64,000 bases of DNA from Liopterus haemorrhoidalis (taxonomy: Eukaryota > Arthropoda > Insecta > Coleoptera > Dytiscidae), in NCBI GenBank assembly GCA_963971575.1, contig OZ020623.1:16060980-16124979 (forward strand). The letters run 5' to 3'. Under the pieces are notes generated by a model. The model made no database searches. It had not been told where the DNA came from and saw nothing but the letters and a program-made list of their open reading frames with translations. The position numbers and the translations under genes are program-made. Of the stretch, positions 54,972 to 64,000 are shown piece after piece (position 1 is the first letter of the stretch; each line of letters begins with the position of its first letter).

Positions 54972-55937
54972 TCGGTAAAAATTGTAGCCAAACGGCTAAA
55001 CCTAGAGAGTTGAAATTTGGCATGCTTATACAACTCTTTGACCCACACATAGGAAAAATACTAAATCATCTAAAAAACATATCCCCCTAAAAATATAAAC
55101 TAAAATGTGCTCATCAAAAAAAAAAATATTTTTTTTAAATTCTGAGTAGGGTATCAAATTAAAGCCCTTAGTACGTGGATTAACGATCAAAATTTTATTT
55201 TTTCAAAAAAAATTATTTTGATACGATTTTTGCCAAAATTGTGCAAAAAATTTTTTGTCCCACACCCTGTAGCCTAGATGGTTTAAACTAAAAATCTGAA
55301 AAAATTCTAAGTAATGTACATTGGTGTGAACCGGAATAGTACAACAGGAATTTTTGATCAGATTATGTTTTTAGAAAATAACGCATTTTTTGTGTTTTTA
55401 ACTAAAATATGTTAAATATATAATTCGCTATATAACACTTCAGATAAGAAACTCTGGTAGCTCAGATGGTTTCGTAACGCACTTTGTAAATTGCAGTGCG
55501 AACGTTGCAGAGTTCGAATCCTGTTAATTTTATTGTTTTGTTTTTTGCATTTCTATTTTGTTTAAATTATTTTGTCAAAATTCGTTATATTTTGGTAAAT
55601 GTTGCATTTATTTTTTAAAAGCGTAAATTTAATAACCAGTGGGAAGTGTTGAACTTATAATTTAATTCTGTGACGAAATCAGAGGGAGGGACTTATGATA
55701 TAAGCAACCAATGGAAGCCATAGGCGCAATTTTAAAAATCTTACTGAACCTTGCTGTATAAATAAAATACTGTACATATTTAGAAACTTAAATAATGGTA
55801 TTAGGCATTCGAATTAAAATTCATAAAAAAATATTTTGACATAAAATTTGTTTTGGCATCCCAAATAATCATCAGTCAGTTACTAAATACCTGCAAAACC
55901 CAGAAATGTGTGAAGATTCACACTTCACATAAATTTT
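54879..55937 (+). mobile_element. Repeat family R-3, copy c
   Basis: Starts AGGGTTTTGTAGGTATGACC with the longest GTCT tract, and ends TACCTGCAAAACCCAG, then GTGTGAAGATTCACAC. The distance from start to tRNA-like A box is about 576 bp, as in copy b. It shares with copy a a segment around 55620-55850 that is missing in copy b. Confidence 0.6.
55455..55521 (+). other. tRNA-like module in R-3 copy c
   Basis: TGGTAGCTCAGATGGT fits an A box and AGAGTTCGAATCC a near-perfect B box. The middle, CGCACTTTGTAAATTGC, resembles an anticodon arm. It differs from the modules of copies a and b. Confidence 0.55.
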
Positions 55938-56098
55938 TAAAAGTTGAGAGTAACCACGAAATACGATTAATGCAATTATAAATTATATAAAATCAATTAT
56001 TTTTTAAAAAATAATTTCCTCAGCTACCTATGATGTTCAGAAATGTTCGACTTTTATTTTACTACTTACCTATGTTGAGTAATTTACGAAATTAGTTT

Positions 56099-56288
56099 AG
56101 CCGACCGGCGTAGCGTAGTGGTAACACATGTGCTTTGCGTTGCTAAAGTCTCGGGTTCAAATCCCATTCAGGCATGGAATTTTCTAAAAATAATAATTGT
56201 CCTGGCTAATTGCCGAAGCAGCAAAGGCCATAAAAACCAGTGACGAAAGGAAACCTCCGCTAGACTTGCCCTCCCATAAAAAAAATAT
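56099..56288 (+). repeat. tRNA-derived SINE, family S2
   Basis: GGCGTAGCGTAGTGGTAA (A box) and GGGTTCAAATCCC (B box) are followed by ATTCAGGCATGG, TGGCTAATTGCCG and GGCCATAAAAACCAGTGACG. A decayed relative lies at 31434-31567 on the minus strand. Confidence 0.75.
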
Positions 56289-56360
56289 TTTAAAAAAAAT
56301 GTAAACTAAAAAAAAAAAAAATTTTTGTCCAAGGCTTGCTTTACTAGTTACGAATTAATT

Positions 56361-56890
56361 ATCATGACCATGGAAACGTTACATATAAGTATGAAAAAAT
56401 TGAGACGGAAAATTTTTAAATAATTTTACAAAAATTTTTCGAAATTTTTCGTTTTATCAAAAAACGTCTCAAATAAAAGTTATTAGTTATTGCATTTATA
56501 GTAACTTTTGTTCAATAAATTTTTTCGAAATATTTTTCTGTTGCTAAATATTCGCAAAAATATTAAAATCGACACGAGTAAACTCCCATTTCTAGTCAAC
56601 CGATTTTCATAAAAAACAATAGGGTTCTTCCTATTTAATAGGAGAATTTTTTAGTACCAGAACAAACTCTTTAAGTTAAACCGTTTTTGAGTTATCGTGT
56701 ATACACACAGACACACAGACAGACAGACACACACACACACACACACACACACATACGGACGGCACTTCGAAAATAGGTTTTTTGGATTCCCTGGACCATG
56801 AAACGTGGTCATCCGTCAAAATCTCGACATCGAAAATTTTCGCGATTACAATACTTGCCCCTTATATATTAAGGTCGGGCAAGTAAAAAT
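56361..56890 (+). repeat. Repeat family R-2, copy 3 (diverged)
   Basis: Begins ATCATGACCATGGAAACG and follows R-2 up to the simple-repeat tract, here CAGA then CA repeats (about 56706-56752). Its last 130 bp (CCTGGACCATGAAACGTGG, ending GGTCGGGCAAGTAAAAA) differ from the other copies, so it is a separate subfamily. The GTGGCCACCACAGG head is missing. Confidence 0.6.
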
Positions 56891-57027
56891 TAGTTTGGAC
56901 AAGGGACATTTTGAAGCAAAAGTACCGTCAAAACGTTCTGGAAATAAAGAAAAAGGTCAAGAGACGATCTGAAAAAAAAAAAAATGACAAGAGATAAAGA
57001 TAATAAAATATATATTATCATAATAAT

Positions 57028-58701
57028 AAGAGGGTTAACTTTTATGTTTTTAGAAACGACCACTAGATGACAATATTGAAATGTGTCATTACTATATTCG
57101 TAAAATTTGACACTTATTATTGTGAAATCAGCTACTTGTAAATTTACCGAGTAGTTTGTTGACAGTGAGCGTTAAAAAAAACTTTGTGAAAAAATTGATA
57201 TTACTCGTGAAGGTTTTCGTTGGATGATTTTTTACGATTTTAGTAAAGGCCTAACTCAACAACAATTCATAGATTCGCTTTGTTCAACTTTTGGTAATGA
57301 AGCATAATCAGAAAAAACTGTTTACAATTGGTTTGCAGAATTTCGTCCTGGTCGTGTGTCCGTCAGTGATGAATCTCGTGAAGGTTGACCAAAATCGGTT
57401 GTGATTCAAAAAAACATCCGCACTGTGTGCAAAATAATCGAAGAAGATCGGCATATGACTTAACGTGAAATAGTCATCCTTTGGCATATCGCAGACTGCA
57501 ATACATTCGCTTTTGCATGAACATTTAGCTGAGAAAAAGATCTGTTCGCAATCGATTCAGCATAATTTGACCGAAGCTCAAAAAAAGGCCCGTGTTGATT
57601 GGTGTAAGGGAATGCTAAAAAAAATCAACCTAGGCACTGCAAAATCTGTATACAACATTGTTACAGGTGACGAAACTTGGATTTATTCATATGAACCAAA
57701 AACTAAGCAATAATCCACTGTCTGGGTCTTCCAAGATGAACCGAAACCCACAAAAGTTGATCGTTCACGAAGCACATCCAACAAAATGCTTGTTTCTTCG
57801 GTTGTACTGGACATGTCGCAACCATTCCTTTAGAGGATCGGAGAACGGTTAATGCTGAATGGTATACAACAATTTGTTTGCCAGAAGTCATCAACAAAAT
57901 CAGGAGAAACAACCAAAAACATCGCATCATTCATCGTGACAATGCAAGCTCCCAAACAGCGCATCAAACAATTGATTAATTGAAGGAGAAAAACATTGAA
58001 TTAATTTCTCTTCCCGTATTTACTTGGCTTATCCCCTAACTACTTTTTTTTTGTTCCCCAATGTCAGACAAAAAATCTGTGGACAGCGATTTTCATCACC
58101 TCAAGAAGCTGTTGAAACCTTCGAAAACCATGTTATTGAGATACCAACTTCAGAGTGGAAAAAATGTTTCGAGAATTGGTTTGAATGCATGCAAAAATGT
58201 ATAAATATTAAAGGCGAATATTCTGACAAACAATAAAATAGTTAATAAAAAAATTAGCTGTGGCCACCACAGGACCGGCGCCATCGTAAAGTACTTATAT
58301 AAAATACATTCTAGCAGCAGAGTAGAAATAACTTGACCTAATATTTTCGAACAGAGATATTATTTATCATGACCACGGAAACGTTACATATAAGAATGAA
58401 AAAATTTCAAAAAAATTTACAGAAATTATTCGAAATTTTTTGTTTTATTAAAAAACGTCTCAAATAAAAGTTTTTAGTTATTTCTGTTATACCAACTTTT
58501 GTTCAATAATTTTTTTCGAAATATTTTTCTGTTGTGAAATATTCACAAAAATCTTAAAATCGATACGAGTAAACTCCCATTTTTAGTCACCCGATTTTTA
58601 CCAAAAGTTGATCAAATCGTGCCATTGATGGCAGAAGCTTAAATATGAAGTTTCATAAAAATCCTTTTAGCCGAATTTGCTCTGCACGTCTACACAGATG
58701 G

Positions 58702-58747
<46 letters not shown>

Positions 58748-58945
58748 GGACAGACAGACCGACAGACATCATGCTAAAAATAGTTAAAACATTATGTAGG
58801 GAGCTCAATTCGTGGAGATCCATCGAAATCTCGAAATGTCAAAATCGGTATGATCACAATACCTCCCTTATATATGTTGACGGTCGGTAAAAAAGTCAAT
58901 ATTTTTTTTTTCTCTCTTAGTTTTTGTAAAAACTTAAAAGGTAGC
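57028..58945 (+). pseudogene. Mariner (DD34D) relic, copy 2 of a pair, with nested R-2
   Basis: Left end GAGGGTTAACTTTTATG, right end (reverse complement) ACGAGGGCTACCTTTTAAG. Frames give FAEFRPGRVSVSDESREG, SQSIQHNLTEAQKKARVDWC, VTGDETWIYSYEPKTKQ (first Asp), HRDNASSQTA (second Asp), a decayed third block, and WKKCFENWFECMQKCINIKG. The N-terminal HTH region lost in 34750-35935 is present here. R-2 copy 4 (58257-58892) lies between the stop codon and the right end. Confidence 0.78.
58257..58892 (+). repeat. Repeat family R-2, copy 4
   Basis: Starts GCTGTGGCCACCACAGG, ends GACGGTCGGTAAAAAA, with a CAGA/CGGA tract at about 58698-58768. Close in sequence to copies 1 and 2. Confidence 0.68.
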
Positions 58946-58949
58946 CCTC

Positions 58950-59650
58950 GTATAAGTAAATGGATGAACAGGTACTAGTGTGTTAAAAATTTTAGTCGTC
59001 TTCTATTTGCGCCTTCATAAGATTGAAGTCTACAAGCTATGTTTACCTCACTTAAAATTTAGGGGAAAATGTCACTAGTATTAAAACAGTACAACTTTTT
59101 CAACACTCTAACTGAAAATCTTATCTAAAAAGTATGTAACGCTATTTAGAAGTCCCCACATAATCGCATTGATGTCCAAAGATAAAGAGCTTACCGTCAG
59201 CTTTCATCCCTATGACACCTCAAGCTCAACTGGACACCCTATCAACTAAAAGCACAAGTTTAAAATAAGCTTTTAATATTACAGTACACGATACATTTGG
59301 GTCAATTGTTCTGGATCGTAAATTTGAATGAATTTTGCATCATTGAAACTTTTATAGTGGAAGTTATTAAATATTATTCTATATCGATTTTAGATTTAGT
59401 TATAATTTATGATGCCAATAAGTGTAGTATAAATCACTTTTGCATTAAATTGCAGGGATCTGGAATAATTACATTGTTCTGAAGGCGCTAATAGCAGAGC
59501 TGTAAAATTGGAGTTGGAGTCGATAGCAATTTTGGTTTACCAGAGATGGAGTCGGTAAAAATTTACCGAAACCAACGTTTTTTAAATTATAATATATCGG
59601 AATATGAGCAGTGATGGTTAGAAAGTTTTTTTTCATTTGGGAGCACAGAG
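58950..59650. other. No gene seen
   Basis: AT-rich. GGAGTTGGAGTCG words near 59510 resemble the stretch at 42040. A 61-codon frame at 59297-59482 has no recognised similarity. Confidence 0.4.
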
Positions 59651-59656
59651 AAAAAT

Positions 59657-59711
59657 AATTAATGTGAAGTGTGAATTTTCACACAATTCAGGGTTTTGTA
59701 GGTATTTAGTA
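59657..59711 (-). repeat. R-3 3' end fragment
   Basis: On the minus strand: AAATACCTACAAAACCCTGA then GTGTGAAAATTCACAC and TTCACATTAATT, the best-kept solo R-3 terminus in the window. Confidence 0.6.
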
Positions 59712-59749
59712 AATTATAAGTAATTATCGGTCTGTGTCTCTTAAAGTTT

Positions 59750-60163
59750 ACAATCCTAAGATTGATTGGTAGTAGCTCTCCATTCCGCCTTAACTTCTGC
59801 TTTTCCCTTCAGATCTACATATTTCTAACAATTAAGCTGCTACTTCAACTGACTCGTTTAAGAGGGGTCTTCCTTTAGGGTTGGTTTCTTCGACCATACC
59901 TTCCACGATTATTTTCAACAAACCTTCATACCGCAAAATATGTCCCAGCAAGCTAGCTCGTCTTTAATTCATATTTTGAAACAGAAATCTTCTTGCTTTA
60001 GCTCTTAGAAACACCTCTTTGTTCGAGACTTTTTCAACCCATTTCACTTTTAACATGCGTCGACAACACCAAGTCTCAAAGACTAACATTCTTCTTTTTT
60101 CTGTAGTTTCTATTGTGCTATGTTGCTATGATCCTTATATATGTTTTTAGAAGCTTCTTCCTC
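59750..60163 (-). pseudogene. RTE-like LINE, ORF2 C-terminal relic
   Basis: The minus strand reads MLKVKWVEKVSNKEVFLRAK, after a stop RRASLLGHILRYEGLLKIIV and EGMVEETNPKGRPLL. (L)GHI(L)R.E.L...I.EG...G...GRP is the usual RTE-type C-terminal block. At least three stops. It runs into the assembly gap. Confidence 0.68.
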
Positions 60164-60363
60164 NNNNNNNNNNNNNNNNNNNNNNNNNNNNNNNNNNNNN
60201 NNNNNNNNNNNNNNNNNNNNNNNNNNNNNNNNNNNNNNNNNNNNNNNNNNNNNNNNNNNNNNNNNNNNNNNNNNNNNNNNNNNNNNNNNNNNNNNNNNNN
60301 NNNNNNNNNNNNNNNNNNNNNNNNNNNNNNNNNNNNNNNNNNNNNNNNNNNNNNNNNNNNNNN
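60164..60363. other. Assembly gap (200 N)
   Basis: Exactly 200 undetermined bases. Translations crossing it are meaningless. The true length is probably unknown. Confidence 0.98.
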
Positions 60364-60539
60364 GGGCACTGGATCTGGCGTAATTTCCGCGGCTGCATAT
60401 CGCCAGGGTTTGGGATGCAGTCGTGTGTATTTAGCTCCACTAGTCTCTAGTATGACGCGGCTCAAAAGGTTGCTGAAGTTTGAGATTAGTGGACGCTTGT
60501 CAAGACCTGACAACCCCAATAATAATAATAATAATAATA
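60364..60539 (+). pseudogene. R4/Dong-like LINE 3' end and AAT tail
   Basis: Matches, in opposite orientation, the last 150 bp of the LINE at 47712-48476 (GGCACTGGATCTGGCGTAAT, GGACGCTTGTCAAGACCTGA), then about seven AAT units. The tail abuts the 3' end of the minus-strand CR1-like LINE, whose own tail would be made of ATT units. Confidence 0.72.
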
Positions 60540-61990
60540 TATTTATTGAACGGCTCAAGAGCCAAAATAAAACACATATTTACAAAAAAAAAAATCACAA
60601 AATACATAACGGAAACAGAAAACAGAATATACAGTTAACAGAGAACAGTTAACCAAAAATTACAAATACAACAAACATGGTTTGAGTTCGTATAAAATAT
60701 ATCGGAAATATGGTCACAACTAGTAGGAGTGACCGCTCATTCATAAAAAGTTAATGAATGAGTTGTAGTGCCCAGTGCGTAAGAAAATTCTTATCGCTAG
60801 GTAAACAGCACTGTACAAGCTCGTTGCACGTCGCCCACAGTCTTTCCCGCAAACTATGAACATATTTCCTTAGTACAGCCATACATGAATTTACTGTATT
60901 CGTCACAAACATTTCACTTGCGCGACAATACTTTTTCAAACCAAAGATTACTCGAAATGCATTGTTGTAGCAAATAATAAGTTTACGAAGATGACTTTTC
61001 GTGTGACATATCCAGAGTGCCGAAGTATACATACTACCGCAAAAAGTATTAAATAAATATTTACGTACATCAGGACTGCATTTCGAGAATCTATGATTTA
61101 GCATGTTAGCTTTCACACAAACAGAGTGACATTGCCTGTCGATGTCAGCTGCGTCACTGAGATCATCACTGATAAAGTATCATAAAGATAACACACAGAA
61201 GAGACTTTTTTCACATTTTCACCATTGAGGCACACACTCGGCACAGCATATTTTTTCCCTTTCGGCTGGAACACGATATACTCGGTTTTGTTGACGTTGT
61301 ATATTAAGCCGTGCTCCATCGCGTAATTCTCGCATATAGCCAAGAGTTTTCTCAGACCGGCTGGGGATGGTGCAAAGACTACCATATCATCCGCATAAGA
61401 AAATGTGGTTAATATGACGGTTGTCAACCACACAGCCAATTTTCTCCTTATTCCACAGGTTACTCAGGTCGTCCATGTAAACGTTGAAAAGAAGTGGTGA
61501 AAGCAGTCCTCCTTGTCTCACTCCGATGTCCTGCATAAACGAACTGGATTTCACTGGACCCCATCGTACTTTCTTTTTCTCTTTGCTGTACCATTCGTGC
61601 AGTATATTAATAATTCTGGGACAAACGTTTCTCCGTTTAAGGTTGTCTAACAGTTTTCCCCTGACCACCCGCTCAAAGGCGCGGCTAAGGTCTAATAAGC
61701 GTGCAAAGAAGTTGGTATCCTTATCTAGATATTGCATGACGGTGGATTTCAACAGATAGATCGCCATATCTGTGCCATGTGCTTTTTTAAACTCAAATTG
61801 GTTGTCAGCACAGCTAAGTTTATCTATGAATTTTGCCAGAAGAATTTTTTCAAAAACTTTAGACATAATGGTAGATATTGCAATAGGACGATAGTTTTTA
61901 CTGCATGTCACTGAGCCGCTCTTGCCCTTCGGTACCGGTACTATGTCCGTTTCCAAGAATTTGGCCGTCAGGTGTCGGTGAACCATCATA
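60540..61990 (-). pseudogene. CR1/Rex1-Babar-like LINE, reverse transcriptase region
   Basis: From 61989 leftwards: FLETDIVPVPKGKSGSVTCS, KNYRPIAISTIMSKVFEKIL, ARLLDLSRAFERV, GVRQGGLLSPLLFNVYMDDL, after a frameshift FSYADDMVVFAPSPAGLRKL (catalytic YADD), EHGLIYNVNKTEYIVFQPKG, and after another ALWICHTKSHLRKLIICYNN with AFRVIFGLKKY, ending at about 60751. A 3' UTR follows. No RNase H. Endonuclease missing. Confidence 0.75.
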
Positions 61991-61994
61991 AAAG

Positions 61995-62315
61995 TGTAAC
62001 AAAGCGCAAGTAGAATATGTAATTCAGAGAGGGCGTGGATGATATTCTCCCCTCTTAGTCCATCAGTCCATTAATGAGTATTACTCAGAACTTTTAAAAT
62101 TTTTAGTCCAACTCCTCTGGAAAATAAGGAAACAAAAGTTTTTTGCTTTTTAAAATTTTTATTGTGTTGGTTTAATGACGCATTAAGAGGTATTTTTTGA
62201 TAGCTCAAAATTTAAGAAAATATATTTATTTTTTCGTTATTTGTATTTTTCCCGCCATATTTTTATTTAAACTTTCAATAGTTTTCTTATACAGGGTGTT
62301 GAATTGACCAGGTAT
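61995..62315. other. No gene seen
   Basis: AT-rich sequence upstream of the truncated CR1-like LINE, nothing recognised. Confidence 0.4.
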
Positions 62316-62318
62316 ATT

Positions 62319-62444
62319 GGTGCAATTCTGTGGCAAATCTGTAAGCTTACAGACAGAATCTATAAGAAACTGTTTATAACAACACATAAAACAACTCCTT
62401 AGATACGATCGTCTGTAGCTTATAGATTTGCCACAGAATTGCCG
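62319..62444. repeat. Foldback MITE, about 126 bp
   Basis: GGTGCAATTCTGTGGCAAAT, then CTGTAAGC, pairs with GCTTATAGATTTGCCACAGA, then ATTGCCG, at the far end; arms of about 33 bp with few mismatches and a spacer of about 60 bp. The flanks are TA-rich, so a TA duplication is possible. Confidence 0.65.
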
Positions 62445-62449
62445 TAATA

Positions 62450-62745
62450 TAGGGATTTAACATGTGAAAATAGATATATAAAATTTCCTGCTTCCTCGTT
62501 GATTATACAGAAAAAAATTAAATATAAAAATTGATCAAATTTTATTTTGAATTTAATAAATTCATAAAAACTAAATTTAATACTCATTTACATTAAATCT
62601 TGCCCTGTGTAATCATTCGAAACTTGTTTAGTTAATTGAGCTTGAAACTCGGCTTCAATATCTTCATACAAGTACCAAATAGGAAGAATGTGGTAGTAAT
62701 TTAAAAAAAAAAACTGAATCGATGGAGGCAAACAAAACTCGTACC
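62450..62745. other. No gene seen
   Basis: AT-rich sequence between the foldback MITE and the last mariner relic. Confidence 0.4.
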
Positions 62746-62749
62746 ACTT

Positions 62750-63545
62750 GGCCGTTACTATTTTTGCTCTTCTAGAACAATTCTCGTAATAATCCCTCGC
62801 TTACCGAAGAATACGACAATCATTTTCTTTTCCACAAATCTTGATTGTTTTACCGAAATTGGAGTTTCGTCTTCAAGGAGCCATATCTTGTTTCTTTGAT
62901 GGCACATCATAATAATAAAGCTATGTTTCGTCCCCTGTGACAATGGAATTCACGTATTTCGAGTGTCCCATTTCAATTATTTTAAACATTTTTCGGCACC
63001 ATTCAACTCTTATTGCTGTTTGTGCATCAGTTAGATTGTGGGGTACTCATTGCGTGCAAACTTTCCTATCCTCCAGATGGCCGCGAAAAATTTGATAGCT
63101 GGTACATTGATGTGCAAAGACTCCTTAAATCTACGTACGTAATTCGCCTATTTTCATCGAATAATGTTTTAACCACAGCAATATTTACAGGAGCAACTGT
63201 TTCACGGGATCTTCCTGGACGAGAATCATCATCTAGGTTAAAAATTTCTTTTTGACATTGTTTATACCAATGAAACTCTATGCTCCGACTTGGAAAATTA
63301 CGATAAAAACCAGCTAATATTTTGGATGAGGCCTTTCTGGACGAGGATCATCATCTAGGTTAAAATTTTCTCTTTGACATTGTTTATACAAACGAAACAC
63401 TGTGATCCGACCTGGAAAATTCTCAAAAAAAAATAAATAAAATAAACATTTCGGAGATACACTCTTCTGCAGACAAACCACATTTGAAATTGTACAAAAT
63501 TATTGCACGATGATCTCGTTGCATTAACTCACTCATATTGATGTC
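62750..63545 (-). pseudogene. Mariner relic with tandemly duplicated N-terminal segment
   Basis: At the right, a segment of about 115 bp holding the HTH and hinge (DPRPGR-type; minus of GGACGAGGATCATCATCTAG) occurs twice in tandem (63190-63305 and 63315-63440). Further left comes a decayed middle and then LLEDETPISVKQSRF, EKKMIVVFFGKRGIITRIVL, the block after the first catalytic Asp. The C-terminal half is missing. Confidence 0.68.
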
Positions 63546-63549
63546 TACA

Positions 63550-64000
63550 TTTGCACATTTATCAGTGTATCTGTCATGCTTTTAATGGTATTTTTAATGA
63601 TGCAAGATTAAACTTGCAATGTTTATTTATACAGTCGTATCTCAAAACTTTCTTGCGCCCAACGCACATCAACAATTAAACTGATCAAACTATAGGTTTG
63701 GTTCTTATGAGACAATAACGTAATCACACAATAAAATATCTAAACGCCAGTTCTTCCAAATAAAAATTGTCAATTCTCAATTTTCCAACAAGAATTTATC
63801 GTTCGATGTCCATTTGTTCCACAAAGTTAAACCTCTTTCAAATAAAATTTTGTAAAGATTGTTTTCTCAAATCTGTTGTAGCGTTACACCATACAATACG
63901 TGACTAGATTCGATATATATGTTAGTGGTGAATTTATGCCTTTGCCCAGTGTAAAACAACCTTTATAAAATTAAATCTAGAACTTGGTAAAGCAATTGAA
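63550..64000. other. No gene seen
   Basis: AT-rich window edge, nothing recognised. Confidence 0.4.

Noticed and set aside
60113..60652. Long frames across 60164-60363
   Set aside because: They run through 200 N bases and have no real sequence there.

Overview
The window is AT-rich animal DNA made almost entirely of transposable elements (TEs) and their remains. I see no intact host gene, operon, rRNA, CRISPR array or prokaryotic signal. Many mariner/Tc1 families, hAT, piggyBac, pogo/Tigger, Helitrons, Jockey-, RTE-, CR1-like, RNase H-bearing and R4/Dong-like LINEs, Penelope-like relics, tRNA-derived SINEs and a very small LTR element together suggest an arthropod, most likely an insect. I cannot name the species. 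A 200-base run of N (60164-60363) shows this is a draft assembly.

Layout. 1-6.3 kb: an RTE-type LINE end split by a small inverted-repeat element that itself holds a structurally complete DD41D mariner (1904-3213), then a Penelope-like inverted insertion with two hammerhead-like motifs (4064-4734) and a palindromic mariner relic. 6.3-9.7 kb: a hAT element with a foldback MITE and a Helitron nested in it. 10.2-13.3 kb: a SINE, then a second hAT with a perfect 8-bp target duplication, holding a repeat that is itself split by a LINE. 13.5-31 kb: mariner relics, two of them split by RNase H-bearing LINEs, a second Helitron copy, a hAT-like MITE built on a CCGGTT minisatellite, and a deletion derivative of a DD41D element with 112-bp terminal repeats. 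31-41 kb: SINEs, MITEs, a Tc3-like relic, and a second Penelope-like inverted insertion (36609-39072) holding an IS630-like element and a Helentron-like repeat. 41-47 kb: mariner and SINE pieces, a long anonymous stretch, and a miniature LTR element (45007-46645) with a serine-tRNA primer-binding site and a Jockey-like LINE in its 5' LTR. 47.4-54.4 kb: the deepest nest, mariner > mariner > (Tc1 > RLE-type LINE) plus pogo, followed by piggyBac and an RNase H LINE. 54.9-64 kb: Helentron-like repeats, SINE, mariners, the gap, an R4/Dong-like LINE sitting in the AAT tail of a CR1-like LINE, and a final mariner relic.

The only coding region that looks intact is the DD41D transposase at 2019-3104. 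The other coding pieces carry stops, frameshifts or large deletions. The parts do not form a pathway; what joins them is order of insertion, which target-site duplications and interrupted reading frames let one read at many places. Coordinates of element ends were read by eye from terminal repeats and may be off by a few bases.
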